NCBI GenBank assembly: GCA_016744015.1
Contig: JADGFD010000003.1
Location: 62,001-126,000 of the forward strand
DNA from: Paracoccaceae bacterium
Lineage (GTDB): Bacteria; Pseudomonadota; Alphaproteobacteria; Rhodobacterales; Rhodobacteraceae
Reading direction: 5' to 3'
DNA: 64,000 nucleotides
Part shown: positions 1-8,829 of the stretch, piece by piece
How positions within the stretch are numbered: the stretch's first letter is position 1
How the letters are laid out: each line of letters begins with the position of its first letter
Notes under the pieces: model-generated
What the model was told of the DNA's origin: nothing
The model's input: the letters and a program-made list of their open reading frames with translations, nothing else
Databases searched by the model: none
Program-made: the position numbers and the translations under genes

Positions 1-621
1 GGCCTGACGATTTTGGACAAAGATGAATTCCCGCGCCCGCAAACCGACATGCAATCGCTCGGTGGCCTCAAGGCGGCGTTTAAAGATATTGGCGAAAGCA
101 TGCCGGGGTTTGACGCGGTGGCGCTGCTAAAATATCCGCATTTGGAAAAGATCAACCACGTGCACCACGCGGGCAATTCCTCGGGCATTGTGGATGGCGC
201 GGCGGCTATGCTGGTGGGCTCAAAAGAGTTTGGCGAAAAGTATGGACTGAAGCCCCGCGCCCGCATCCGCGCTGCTGCAAAAATCGGCACAGACCCGACC
301 ATTAACCTCACCGGCCCCGTGCCCGTAACCGAAAAAATCCTTGCCGAAGCTGGCATGAGCATTAGCGACATTGATCTTTTCGAGGTCAATGAAGCCTTCG
401 CCGCCGTGGTGCTGCGTTTTATGCAGGCCTTTGATGTGGACCACTCCAAGGTGAACGTAAACGGCGGGGCGATCAGCCTTGGCCACCCGCTTGGGGCCAC
501 AGGTGCGATGATCATCGGCACCGCGCTTGACGAGCTTGAACGCACTGGAAAAGGCACCGCTTTGGCTACCCTCTGCGTTGCTTCCGGCATGGGCGCGGCA
601 ACAATAATTGAAAGGATATAG
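1..621 (+). CDS. acetyl-CoA acyltransferase (thiolase), 3' part
   Basis: C-terminal part of a thiolase, which cleaves 3-ketoacyl-CoA to acetyl-CoA in beta-oxidation. The reading frame is open from the first base (GLTILDKDEF...), so the gene begins outside the window and the nucleophilic Cys is not visible. The thiolase C-terminal signatures are present: NEAFAAV, GGAISLGHPLGATGA with the active-site His, and a final CVASGMG with the second catalytic Cys. It sits just upstream of a cupin gene and a FadJ-type enzyme, the usual fadA/fadB-like arrangement. The exact chain-length class cannot be decided from this fragment. Confidence 0.9.
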   Translation, partial: GLTILDKDEFPRPQTDMQSLGGLKAAFKDIGESMPGFDAVALLKYPHLEKINHVHHAGNSSGIVDGAAAMLVGSKEFGEKYGLKPRARIRAAAKIGTDPTINLTGPVPVTEKILAEAGMSISDIDLFEVNEAFAAVVLRFMQAFDVDHSKVNVNGGAISLGHPLGATGAMIIGTALDELERTGKGTALATLCVASGMGAATIIERI

Positions 622-622
622 C

Positions 623-1111
623 TTGACCTTCATACCAAAAAACAGCCAACCTGTCACAAAAGGGATAACTTCATATCCCGCCCCATTTGACGAAAAGACT
701 GACCTTTACGAGGCGATGTCACTGGGCGAAGCCGCGGGGCTCAGTCAGTTTGGCGTTGGCATAGAGACACTTTTGCCAGAGGGGTTATCCTCTCAGCGCC
801 ATTGGCATGAGAACGAGGACGAGTTCCTTTACTTACTTAGCGGCGAGGCCGTATTGATCGAGGACAATAACGAATTTGTCATGCGCGCGGGAGATGCGGC
901 AGGATGGAAGGCAGGGGTTGCCAACGGCCATCACCTCGTTAACCGCAGTGATAGGCCCGCAACTTTTTTGATCGTAGGCACGCGTGCAAAAGATGACACT
1001 GTCCACTACTCGGATGTAGATTTGAAAAGTATTCGCAAAGACGGCAAACAAAGCTTTACCCGCAAAGACGGCTCCTCGTTTTCCCCCCATTTAGGTGAAG
1101 AAGCAAAATGA
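623..1111 (+). CDS. cupin domain protein
   Basis: A single-domain cupin of about 162 residues. The metal-binding cupin motif 1 is visible as RHWHENEDEFLYLLSGEA (His-X-His and Glu), and motif 2 lies around GVANGHHLVNRSD. The substrate is unknown; small cupins of this kind are often sugar or small-acid binding proteins. I chose the TTG at 623 because AAAGGA at 611-616 is well spaced for it; an in-frame TTG at 608 is possible but lies inside the thiolase gene. Its stop overlaps the next start by 4 bases (ATGA at 1108), so it is co-translated with fadJ and may act in the same acyl-CoA pathway (inference). Confidence 0.75.
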   Translation: MTFIPKNSQPVTKGITSYPAPFDEKTDLYEAMSLGEAAGLSQFGVGIETLLPEGLSSQRHWHENEDEFLYLLSGEAVLIEDNNEFVMRAGDAAGWKAGVANGHHLVNRSDRPATFLIVGTRAKDDTVHYSDVDLKSIRKDGKQSFTRKDGSSFSPHLGEEAK

Positions 1112-3306
1112 CCCAACAATTTTTCTATGATGTAGACAGCGACGGCGTGGCCACAATTACATGGAACCAGCCGGACACCACGCTAAACGTAATGACCTTT
1201 GAAGGCTTTCAACAGCTCGACGGCTTTGTGGATGACGCGCTGGCGGACGGTGCCGTGAAAGGCGTTATCATCACCTCTGCCAAAGCCGATTTTGCCGGCG
1301 GGATGGACCTGAAGGTGCTGGCCAAAATGCGCGAGGATGCGGGGGATGAACCCGCTCAGGGCATCTTTGACGGCATTATGTCTATCCACCAGATTTTGCG
1401 CAAGATCGAGCGGGCGGGCATGGAGCCAAAAACCAATAAAGGCGGCAAGCCTGTGGCCTGGGCCTCTCCCGGCACTTCGGCGGGCATTGGCACCGAGATC
1501 GCGCTTTCGTGCCATCGCCGTTTTGTGGCGGATAACCCGAAAGCCAAAATTGGCCTGCCAGAAATCCTTGTGGGCATTTTTCCGGGCTCGGGCGGCACCA
1601 CCCGCATGGTGCGGATGGTGGGGCCGATGATGGCTGCACCTTCATTGCTTGAGGGCAAAATGATGCCGCCTGCCAAGGCGAAATCAGCCGGGATGATTGA
1701 TGAGGTTGTGCCAACAGATGAACTGATGGCCCGCGCGAAAGACTGGGTGTTGAATGCCTCGCATGATGACATCATCAAACCATGGGACAAAAAGGGCTAT
1801 AAAATGCCCGGCGGCGCGCCTTACCACCCTGCGGGCTACATGACCTTTGTAGGCGCAGCAGCCATGGTGCATGGTAAAACTCAAGGGGTTTATCCTGCTG
1901 CCAAAGCTATGCTTTCGGCGATCTATGAAGGCGCGTTGGTGGATTTTGATACCGCCATTCGCATTGAGGCGCGCTGGTTTACCAGCATTATGCTTAATCC
2001 TTCGTCTGCGGCCATGATCCGCTCGATCTTTGTGAACAAAGGCGAGTTGGAAAAGGGTGCGGTGCGGCCTAAAGATATTGCCGATCAGCGAGTGAAGAAG
2101 GTTGGCATTATGGGGGCAGGCATGATGGGCGCGGGCATTGCGATTGTTTCGGCCATGGCGGGCATTGAAGTGGTGCTGATTGACCGTGATCAGGCCGCCG
2201 CCGACAAAGGCAAAGCCTATGTTGAAGGCTATCTTGATAAGGGCATCAAGCGCCGCAAAACCACGCCGGAAAAGAAAGAAGCCGTCATGGCGCTGATTAC
2301 TGCCACCGCAGATTATGAAGCGCTGAAGGGCGCGGACCTGATCATTGAAGCCGTGTTTGAGGATGTGGGGATTAAGGCTGAGGTGACTGCCAAGGTTGAA
2401 GCCGTGGTTGGGGACGATTGTATATTCGCCACCAACACCTCGACCTTGCCAATTACCGAGCTGGCCAAGGCCTCCAAGCGCCCCGAGCAGTTTATCGGCA
2501 TTCACTTTTTCAGCCCTGTCGAGCGCATGCTTTTGGTGGAAATCATCAAGGGCAAGGAGACCGGCGACCGTGCCGTGGCCAAGGCGCTGGATTATGTGCG
2601 CCAAATCCGCAAAACCCCGATTGTGGTGAATGATGCGCGGTTCTTCTACGCCAACCGCTGCATTATCCCTTACATTAATGAGGGCCTGCGGATGGTGCGT
2701 GAGGGCGTAGCCCCGGCCATGATCGAAAACGCCGCCAAGCAGCTCGGCTTCCCGCTGGGGCCGCTCCAGCTGAACGACGAAACCTCGATAGATCTTGGTG
2801 TGAAAATTGCCAAAGCCACCAAGCTGGCGATGGGCGATGCTTACGACGATAGCGCCGACGAGGTGTTGTTTAAGCTATTCGACGAAGGACGGCTTGGCCG
2901 CAAATCAAATTCTGGTTTTTATAACTATGATGAAAAGGGCAAGCGGGCGTTGCTTTGGGAAGGCTTGGCTGAAAACTGGCCGGTGGCTGAAGACCAGCCC
3001 GATTTTATGGAGGTAAAACACCGCCTCGCCATGGTGCAAACGCTGGAAGCGGTGCGCGCCTATGAGCAAGGGGTGCTGGAAGATATCCGCGAGGGCGACG
3101 TGGGCGCGATTTTGGGCTGGGGCTTTATGCCATGGTCTGGCGGGCCGTTTAGCTGGCTGGATATTTTAGGCGCTGACCAAGCGGTGGCGATCTGTGATCA
3201 ACTTACCGAGGCTTGCGGGCCACGCTTTGAAGCGCCTAAAATGTTGCGGGACATGGCGGCCAAGGGCGAGAGTTTTTACGGCAATGCCGCTGAAAACGCG
3301 GCTTAA
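1108..3306 (+). CDS. fadJ: 3-hydroxyacyl-CoA dehydrogenase / enoyl-CoA hydratase
   Basis: Multifunctional beta-oxidation protein of 732 residues, the usual length for FadJ/FadB alpha subunits. The N-terminal crotonase domain (about 1-200) shows the oxyanion-hole region FAGGMDLKVL and the conserved Glu in GLPEILVGIFPGSGG. The NAD-binding Rossmann motif GIMGAGMMGAGIA is at about residues 333-345, followed by the dehydrogenase signature with catalytic His in IGIHFFSPVERM. The enzyme hydrates enoyl-CoA and oxidises 3-hydroxyacyl-CoA with NAD. It partners the thiolase upstream, forming a thiolase-cupin-fadJ operon that ends at a hairpin. Confidence 0.95.
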   Translation: MTQQFFYDVDSDGVATITWNQPDTTLNVMTFEGFQQLDGFVDDALADGAVKGVIITSAKADFAGGMDLKVLAKMREDAGDEPAQGIFDGIMSIHQILRKIERAGMEPKTNKGGKPVAWASPGTSAGIGTEIALSCHRRFVADNPKAKIGLPEILVGIFPGSGGTTRMVRMVGPMMAAPSLLEGKMMPPAKAKSAGMIDEVVPTDELMARAKDWVLNASHDDIIKPWDKKGYKMPGGAPYHPAGYMTFVGAAAMVHGKTQGVYPAAKAMLSAIYEGALVDFDTAIRIEARWFTSIMLNPSSAAMIRSIFVNKGELEKGAVRPKDIADQRVKKVGIMGAGMMGAGIAIVSAMAGIEVVLIDRDQAAADKGKAYVEGYLDKGIKRRKTTPEKKEAVMALITATADYEALKGADLIIEAVFEDVGIKAEVTAKVEAVVGDDCIFATNTSTLPITELAKASKRPEQFIGIHFFSPVERMLLVEIIKGKETGDRAVAKALDYVRQIRKTPIVVNDARFFYANRCIIPYINEGLRMVREGVAPAMIENAAKQLGFPLGPLQLNDETSIDLGVKIAKATKLAMGDAYDDSADEVLFKLFDEGRLGRKSNSGFYNYDEKGKRALLWEGLAENWPVAEDQPDFMEVKHRLAMVQTLEAVRAYEQGVLEDIREGDVGAILGWGFMPWSGGPFSWLDILGADQAVAICDQLTEACGPRFEAPKMLRDMAAKGESFYGNAAENAA

Positions 3307-3310
3307 ATAA

Positions 3311-3341
3311 AAGGGGCCGCGCAGTTCGCGCGGCCCTTATT
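3311..3341. terminator. bidirectional hairpin between convergent genes
   Basis: Perfect 9-base stem (GGGCCGCGC at 3314-3322 with GCGCGGCCC at 3328-3336) and a 5-base loop. A/T-rich flanks lie on both sides. It lies between fadJ and the convergent sulfotransferase gene and overlaps the latter's stop codon. Confidence 0.7.
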
Positions 3342-4122
3342 CAGCGGCAAAACCGTCTGGAAAGGTCTCTGCAATTTCATCCAGCATATCATAATCTTCC
3401 GCATAAGCCTCTTCCAGCTCGGCGCGGGTTTCTTCATCTACCAATGAAAACAGCTTATGCCCCTCTGGGTCTATATTCAGGTCTTTTATGGGGTCAAACT
3501 TGGGCGTTTCACAGCCGAATATCTCCATTGAGATGCGGGCATAATCCTCATCCCACTGCTCGTGCCGGCCAATAAACTGGTAGTCGATCACGTCAAAAGC
3601 AATCAGGTTGCGCTGTTGCAAAAGTTGGGGGGAAAGGTCTGCTAAGCCTTCCTCCTCGTTCAAAAGCTCCGCCAGATCGAGCATTGTCAGATTTTCCTCA
3701 ATCGGCATGCCCAAAAATTCAAACAGCTTCACCCGCTGTGGGCTATTCTTTACACTCATGGAGAAATGGTTCCGGTATACCGCGACAAATCGCTCTACCG
3801 GATCGCGCAGAAAAGCCAGCTTTACCACGCTGTCATCGCGCAGCATTTGGTCAAACACGTCAAAGCCAAGCTCTTTTGGGTTGGCAATCAGGCTTTCATC
3901 GCGATTGGTGACTTTTCTCCGATTCTTGATTTCAAAATCTTCACCGCGCACCTGCGCCACGCCCTTTTGCAAGCTGCCAATGGTGCGGATATTGGCAACA
4001 GCAGGCGCGGCCAGATAGGCGAACCCGATATCTTCTTCGAGATAGGTGAACTGATTAACGCGCCAGCGCGTGCCAACCAGCCGCAATACGGCATCTGCCA
4101 GTGAGCTATCGGGATCTAGCAT
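3337..4122 (-). CDS. sulfotransferase-like protein
   Basis: A 261-residue protein resembling the sulfotransferase family 2 group, which transfers sulfate from PAPS to carbohydrate or other hydroxyl groups. The clearest sign is the 3'-phosphate-binding motif FLRDPVERFVAVYRNH at residues 104-119. The N-terminal PAPS-binding loop, usually of the form PKxxxTS, is degenerate here: the equivalent stretch near residues 36-47 reads YLAAPAVANIRT, without the expected Lys and Ser/Thr pattern. It may therefore be a divergent or inactive enzyme. ATG at 4122 is the only clear start. It stands alone and converges on fadJ. Confidence 0.6.
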   Translation of the reverse strand: MLDPDSSLADAVLRLVGTRWRVNQFTYLEEDIGFAYLAAPAVANIRTIGSLQKGVAQVRGEDFEIKNRRKVTNRDESLIANPKELGFDVFDQMLRDDSVVKLAFLRDPVERFVAVYRNHFSMSVKNSPQRVKLFEFLGMPIEENLTMLDLAELLNEEEGLADLSPQLLQQRNLIAFDVIDYQFIGRHEQWDEDYARISMEIFGCETPKFDPIKDLNIDPEGHKLFSLVDEETRAELEEAYAEDYDMLDEIAETFPDGFAAE

Positions 4123-4233
4123 GAACTCAAAGCCTCATTCATCAACACATCTGATTCTTTCATCATAGCCGCCCCTTTCCAAACAGGCCAGAATGGGCAA
4201 TGATTAGGGCAAAACTATAGGGAGCCTAAACCG

Positions 4234-5847
4234 ATGATGCAAAACTTTCCGTTAAGAGTTGGTGGCATTCTGGACCACGCCGCCCGCTACCACCCTAAAC
4301 GCCCGATTATTGGCCGCTCTGTTGAAAGGCCAATTGTGGAAAGCACATGGGCGAGCGTGCACCGTGAGGCCAAGCAAGTGGCCACTGCACTTAAGGGACT
4401 GGGCATTAAAAAGGGGGATGTGATTGGCGTGATGGCCTGGAATACGGTGCGGCACCTGTCGGTCTGGTATGGTATTCCGGGGGCGGGGGCGGTCAACCAT
4501 ACGCTCAATCCGCGCCTGTTTGCCGATCAGCTGGTATATATTATCAACCACGCCGAAGACCGGTTTATCATGGTGGACCCTGACCTGCTGCCGATTTTTG
4601 AAGCGATCATGCCTCAGCTACCCAAAATTGAAAAAATCATTGTGCTAACAGATCGTGCGCATATGCCCGAAACCAAACTGGATGTGATTTGCTATGGCGA
4701 CCTGATTGAGGGCCAGCCGGATGATGAACCATGGGTGGGTGGTGACGAAAACGAGCCTTGTGGCATTTGCTACACCTCAGGCACTACCGGAGACCCAAAG
4801 GGGGTGGTTTACACCCACCGCTCCAACGTGCTGCACGCGCTGGCCTCCGTCGCGCCCGATATGCTAAATATTTCCTCAAATGACCGTATTATGCCCGTGG
4901 TGCCGCTGTTTCATGCCAATGGCTGGTCTATTGCTTACAGCGCGCCATTGGCGGGGGCTTCAATGGTGATGCCCGGGCGGGATATGACCGCCCCCGGGCT
5001 TTATGAAATGCTGGAAATGGGGGTTACGTTTACGGCGGCGGTGCCGACCATTTGGCTCGGGATGCTCCAGCATTTGGAGGCCGGTAAGCTTGGGCTTTCC
5101 ACGCTTAAACGCGTGTTGATCGGCGGGGCAAGTTGCCCGCGCGCTGTGGTGGAAACCTTCCAGAATAATTATGGCGTGCAAGTGCTGCACGCATGGGGCA
5201 TGACCGAAATGTCACCCCTTGGCACCGTTTGCTCGTTTAAGCCCGAGGTAAATGCCCTGCCCGATGATGTGCGCCTGACGGTGCAGGAAACCGTGGGCCA
5301 CCCGCCCTATTCGGTTGATCTGAAAATCGTGAGCGATATGGGCGAGGAGCTGCCTTGGGACGGGGTCACGCAAGGGCGCTTGCACACCAAAGGCGCGGCA
5401 GTGGTGCAGCGCTATTTGAAGGCTAAAGAGGACGCGGTGGATAGCGAAGGCTGGTTTGATACCGGCGATGTAGCGTTGATAGATGCCAATGGCTATGTGC
5501 GGATCACTGACCGTTCCAAAGACGTGATAAAATCCGGCGGCGAATGGATTTCTTCCATTGAAATGGAGAATTGCGCCGTGGCCCACCCCGAGGTGGCCGA
5601 AGCTGCTGCCGTGGCTGTGCCGCACCCGAAATGGGATGAGCGGCCCGTGCTGGCGATTGTGGCAGTGGCGGGCTGCACGCCAGCCCCCGCCGAGATCATG
5701 TCTTTGCTTGAAAAACGCTTTGCGAAGTGGCAGTTACCGGATGATATTTTTATGGTGGAAGACCTGCCACACACGGCCACGGGTAAAGTCTCTAAGTTAG
5801 AGCTGCGCCAGCGGCTGAAAGATCAAGGCTACGCACTGCCAGAATAA
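4234..5847 (+). CDS. acyl-CoA synthetase (AMP-binding)
   Basis: A 537-residue member of the ANL (acyl/aryl-CoA ligase) superfamily, activating a carboxylic acid with ATP and CoA. The P-loop-like A3 motif YTSGTTGDPKGVVYTH is at about residues 181-196. The core motif HAWGMTEMSP, the GWFDTGDVA segment and the C-terminal lysine motif TATGKVSKLELR are all present, so it looks intact. The sequence style (ALxxLGI, VCHTLNPRLF-like stretch, YIINHAED) resembles the clade that includes 3-methylmercaptopropionyl-CoA ligase DmdB of marine roseobacters, but medium-chain fatty acids are equally possible. GGGAG precedes the tandem ATGs at 4234. The next gene starts 9 bases downstream. Confidence 0.85.
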   Translation: MMQNFPLRVGGILDHAARYHPKRPIIGRSVERPIVESTWASVHREAKQVATALKGLGIKKGDVIGVMAWNTVRHLSVWYGIPGAGAVNHTLNPRLFADQLVYIINHAEDRFIMVDPDLLPIFEAIMPQLPKIEKIIVLTDRAHMPETKLDVICYGDLIEGQPDDEPWVGGDENEPCGICYTSGTTGDPKGVVYTHRSNVLHALASVAPDMLNISSNDRIMPVVPLFHANGWSIAYSAPLAGASMVMPGRDMTAPGLYEMLEMGVTFTAAVPTIWLGMLQHLEAGKLGLSTLKRVLIGGASCPRAVVETFQNNYGVQVLHAWGMTEMSPLGTVCSFKPEVNALPDDVRLTVQETVGHPPYSVDLKIVSDMGEELPWDGVTQGRLHTKGAAVVQRYLKAKEDAVDSEGWFDTGDVALIDANGYVRITDRSKDVIKSGGEWISSIEMENCAVAHPEVAEAAAVAVPHPKWDERPVLAIVAVAGCTPAPAEIMSLLEKRFAKWQLPDDIFMVEDLPHTATGKVSKLELRQRLKDQGYALPE

Positions 5848-5856
5848 AGGGGTCTT

Positions 5857-6816
5857 ATGACCGCGATTGACAAGTTTATCCGGCTGGAAGCCGTTGGCTG
5901 GTGGTTTGAGGCCGGGCGGCAAGAGGCGCGCGAGGTGATTGTGTCTTTTGGCGATGCCACCTTGCAAATCACCTCGCTAAAAGACGTGCCGTTGACCCAT
6001 TGGTCTTTGCGCGCCACCAAGCGCATTGGCACCCGTGGCGAGGCCGTGATTTATTCGGCAGACCCGGAGCAGCACGAAGTGTTGGAGATCGAAGACACCG
6101 ATATGATCCGCGCGATTAGTGCAGTGACCTCGGCGCTAACGCCGCCCCCCGCCAAGCGTAAAACCCGCTGGCTTTGGCGCGGCGCGGGGCTGGCTTTACT
6201 GCTGGGAGCGCTGAGCCAGTCACCACCGCTGATCTATGGCTTGGCGGGGCTAACCACCTCGCCCGCACGGTTGGCGGAAGTTTCGGTGAGCTTACGCGAA
6301 AAGGCGGGGCTGGCTTGCAAAGGCTGGCTGGGCCAACGCACCCTTGAAGACATGGCCAAGGCGCTATTTCCTACAGAGGTTCCCCCGGAAATGGTGGTGA
6401 TTGACGGCTTGGACACACTGGTGCAGGCTTTGCCCAATGGCGATATTCTTATTTCTAAACAAGCGCTAGAGGCCTATTCGGCCCATGATTTGATGACGCA
6501 AGTGATGGCCGCTTGGGCGCATGCGCAAAACGGCGGAGCCAAATCGGCGCTTATCAAATCCCTCGGCCCAGTGGGCGCTTTGCGATACGTGATCTCTGGC
6601 CGTTTTCCTTCGGGCTTAACGGCGGCTATGCCCGCACACTTAACAGCCGAAGATTACATTCTGGCCCGCGATCAGTTGCTTTCGCTGGGTGTTTCACCCG
6701 ATAGTTTGCAAAGGCAAGCAAGTGCCCATGGCTTTGGCCTGCCGCTCCCACAAACCGCTTTGCCCGAATTTATGTTGGCTGATTATGCCAAACTGCAAGG
6801 CATCTGCGCGGAATAG
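5857..6816 (+). CDS. hypothetical protein with one membrane segment
   Basis: I do not recognise this 319-residue protein. The N-terminal ~95 residues look cytoplasmic. A Pro- and basic-rich stretch (PPPAKRKTR, about 96-104) is followed by one likely membrane segment (about 106-122), then a larger soluble domain with many amphipathic helices. No catalytic motif such as HExxH is visible. It begins 9 bases after the acyl-CoA synthetase gene, so the two are probably co-transcribed; this does not establish a shared function. Its base composition resembles its neighbours. Confidence 0.6.
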   Translation: MTAIDKFIRLEAVGWWFEAGRQEAREVIVSFGDATLQITSLKDVPLTHWSLRATKRIGTRGEAVIYSADPEQHEVLEIEDTDMIRAISAVTSALTPPPAKRKTRWLWRGAGLALLLGALSQSPPLIYGLAGLTTSPARLAEVSVSLREKAGLACKGWLGQRTLEDMAKALFPTEVPPEMVVIDGLDTLVQALPNGDILISKQALEAYSAHDLMTQVMAAWAHAQNGGAKSALIKSLGPVGALRYVISGRFPSGLTAAMPAHLTAEDYILARDQLLSLGVSPDSLQRQASAHGFGLPLPQTALPEFMLADYAKLQGICAE

Positions 6817-6901
6817 GCTCATTGACCACGGTAACATATTCTTTATGCCGCAAGTAATCAGAACTTGAGGGAAAATAAACACAACCGCACAACGCTTAAC
6901 A

Positions 6902-7084
6902 ATGACCATTGCTGGCGCCTTTATTCTTGCGAGCCTTGTGCTCGGGCACATGAACGGGCAGTTTGACGTAACCAAATTCGGCTGGACATGGATGCTGGCC
7001 TTTGTCGGGATCAATCTGTTTCAATCCGGGCTCACCAGATTTAGCCTGATGACAACGATTTTGAAGAAGCTCGACCTTAAGTAA
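6902..7084 (+). CDS. small DUF2892-like membrane protein
   Basis: A protein of 60 or slightly more residues with two hydrophobic helices. It resembles the DUF2892 family (inner membrane proteins that can also be fused to rhodanese domains): TWMLAFVGINLFQSGLTRF followed by LMTTILKKL is typical of the C-terminal half. The annotated ATG at 6902 gives a short N-terminus. The open frame extends upstream to a stop at 6866 and would add NTTAQRLT, which looks like the family's usual N-terminus, with GAGGG at 6867-6870 in good position for a non-standard ATA at 6875. The true start is therefore uncertain. Confidence 0.6.
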   Translation: MTIAGAFILASLVLGHMNGQFDVTKFGWTWMLAFVGINLFQSGLTRFSLMTTILKKLDLK

Positions 7085-7196
7085 ACGCGGCGCCCACCCC
7101 GGGATACTAGAGCAATTTGGAACTCGAAAGTAACCGAATTGCCTTCCTATGCGGCTTCAGGTAAAGCATCAGCATTCTGAATTCGGAGAGCCTAAA

Positions 7197-7916
7197 ATGA
7201 CCATCCCCCCTGCCCCCCATGGCGCGCCTTGGCGTAATTTTTACGGTCGCACCAGTGGTAAAACCCTGCGCAAGGGGCAGGTTGATCACTTGGAAACCAC
7301 ACTAAAAGCGCTTACGCCGCTTGGGGTGAGCTGGGAGGAGAATCCGGAGCGAAATCCGGTGGACCTGAAGGCGCTATTTGGTGATGAACGCCCGGTTTGG
7401 CTGGAGATTGGCTTTGGCGGGGGTGAGCACATGTTGCATATGGCGCAGACCTATCCGGATATCGGCATTATCGGCTGTGAGCCATATGTAAACGGCGTGG
7501 CCATGCTGGTGCCGCGGATTGCTGAGCAGAATGTAAAAAACGCGCGCGTTTTGCATGGAGATGCCCGCGACATGCTGGACGTGCTGCCCGAGGCCTCACT
7601 TGACAAAGCCTTTCTGCTTTACCCGGACCCTTGGCCCAAGAAGCGCCACCACAAGCGCCGCTTTGTGAATGCCGAAAACATTGGCCCGTTGGCCCGTGCC
7701 CTCAAACCCGGTGCCGAATTTCGGGTGGCGACCGACATCGAAGATTATGTCCGCCACACGCTTGAGCACATGACCGCGCGGAAAGATTTTGAGTGGCTGG
7801 CCGAGGGGCCGGAAGACTGGCGGCAGCCATGGGATGACTGGCACCGCACCCGCTACGAGGCCAAGGCCATTCGCGAGGGGCGGGTGCCACATTACCTGAG
7901 TTTTAGGCGGGTTTGA
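7197..7916 (+). CDS. trmB: tRNA (guanine(46)-N7)-methyltransferase
   Basis: TrmB adds the N7-methyl group to G46 in the tRNA variable loop, using S-adenosylmethionine. The SAM-binding motif LEIGFGGGEH and the family signature PDPWPKKRHHKRR are both present. The ATG at 7197 is preferred over the one at 7149 because CGGAGAG at 7185-7190 precedes it and the protein then starts MTIPPAPHGAPWRNFYGRT, as the alphaproteobacterial family does; this gives 239 residues. The 3' end overlaps the convergent DUF4386 gene by 14 bases. Confidence 0.93.
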   Translation: MTIPPAPHGAPWRNFYGRTSGKTLRKGQVDHLETTLKALTPLGVSWEENPERNPVDLKALFGDERPVWLEIGFGGGEHMLHMAQTYPDIGIIGCEPYVNGVAMLVPRIAEQNVKNARVLHGDARDMLDVLPEASLDKAFLLYPDPWPKKRHHKRRFVNAENIGPLARALKPGAEFRVATDIEDYVRHTLEHMTARKDFEWLAEGPEDWRQPWDDWHRTRYEAKAIREGRVPHYLSFRRV

Positions 7917-8577
7917 CGCCGGCCTGCTGCCTCCATTTTTGCTCATTGACCCCTTTGATGATCAGCCAGAGAAGGACGATCAGCTCTCCCCAGAAAAGGT
8001 AGATCGCAAATTTGATGGTGAAATCTGTGTAGAAGAAATAGATAAAGCTGTCTGCCAGATATCCAAAGCAACCGACCATCAGGGTCACCCCAATTGTGCT
8101 TGGCAAGAAATCGGATTTGTAGATCAGATATCCAAACGGAAACAGCCACAACCCCCAGAATATCTGCACAATAGCAATGCCGTAAGCACGGAAATCTAGC
8201 AGCGCCATTATGGATGCCGCTGAGCTGTCGGCAATGGGAAGCAACACAAGCACCACGCCATAGCTGGCTTCGTTCAGCATCGCTATCGGCACACCGACCA
8301 GCACCAAAATAACCATCAGCTTTGCAGCGATTTCCCCCACGGGGGCCAAAATTTTATAAAGCATAAGCACTAAAAACAGGTGCCCTAATTGCGTCAGCAA
8401 GGATGCAATTATCGCCCAGCGAACAAGAGTTACATTGGCGTGCAAATTGCTGATGGTCGCAGGAGCATCGCCGGGCGTTATAAGGCCCGGCACATAGCTG
8501 ATGCCAAACCCGCCTGTGATGGCGATTAAAAAATAAACAAGGCCAGTGAGCTGTGAAAACCTTTTGATAGAGCGCAT
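7903..8577 (-). CDS. DUF4386 family membrane protein
   Basis: A 224-residue integral membrane protein with about six predicted hydrophobic helices. The start, RFSQLTGLVYFLIAITGGFG, and the central GVPIAMLNEASYG segment match the pattern of the DUF4386 family, whose function is unknown. There is no operon partner: the truncated hemoglobin gene ends about 250 bases upstream, and trmB converges from the left with a 14-base overlap. Confidence 0.75.
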   Translation of the reverse strand: MRSIKRFSQLTGLVYFLIAITGGFGISYVPGLITPGDAPATISNLHANVTLVRWAIIASLLTQLGHLFLVLMLYKILAPVGEIAAKLMVILVLVGVPIAMLNEASYGVVLVLLPIADSSAASIMALLDFRAYGIAIVQIFWGLWLFPFGYLIYKSDFLPSTIGVTLMVGCFGYLADSFIYFFYTDFTIKFAIYLFWGELIVLLWLIIKGVNEQKWRQQAGVKPA

Positions 8578-8749
8578 TTTGCGTCCCCTCTAATAATGAA
8601 AATGGGTGTTTCGATATTTGAGGAGATACATTCAGGGCCCGGCCATTGGAATGACCAGAATCCGAAGATCTGATATGCGAATATGCATGGTTGAGTGGCA
8701 AGGCGGGTTCCCGCACCGCCCTCATGGCGATACGCATTCAAATCCCGTC

Positions 8750-8829
8750 AAATGCGCTGCCGTTGCAGCGCGGCGCGGGTGCGGTGTTGCCACAAGCGCA
8801 CAGCTTTGCGCGCCGCCACCGTCGCGGTG
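8750..8829 (+). repeat. G+C-rich intergenic repeat, copy 1
   Basis: The segment around GTTGCAGCGCGGCGCGGGT, followed by GTTGCCA and GCACAGC, has a recognisable reverse-orientation relative at about 34815-34900. It occupies the gap between the hemoglobin and DUF4386 genes (8578-8829). Nothing else in that gap looks like a gene. Confidence 0.45.

Noticed and set aside
1684..2604. 306-codon open frame on the minus strand
   Set aside because: It lies entirely antisense to fadJ, has no ribosome-binding site and reads as His/Arg-rich noise typical of shadow frames in G+C-rich genes.
8690..8760. tRNA-like T-arm string ATTCAAATCCCG
   Set aside because: No matching acceptor, D or anticodon stems could be drawn around it.
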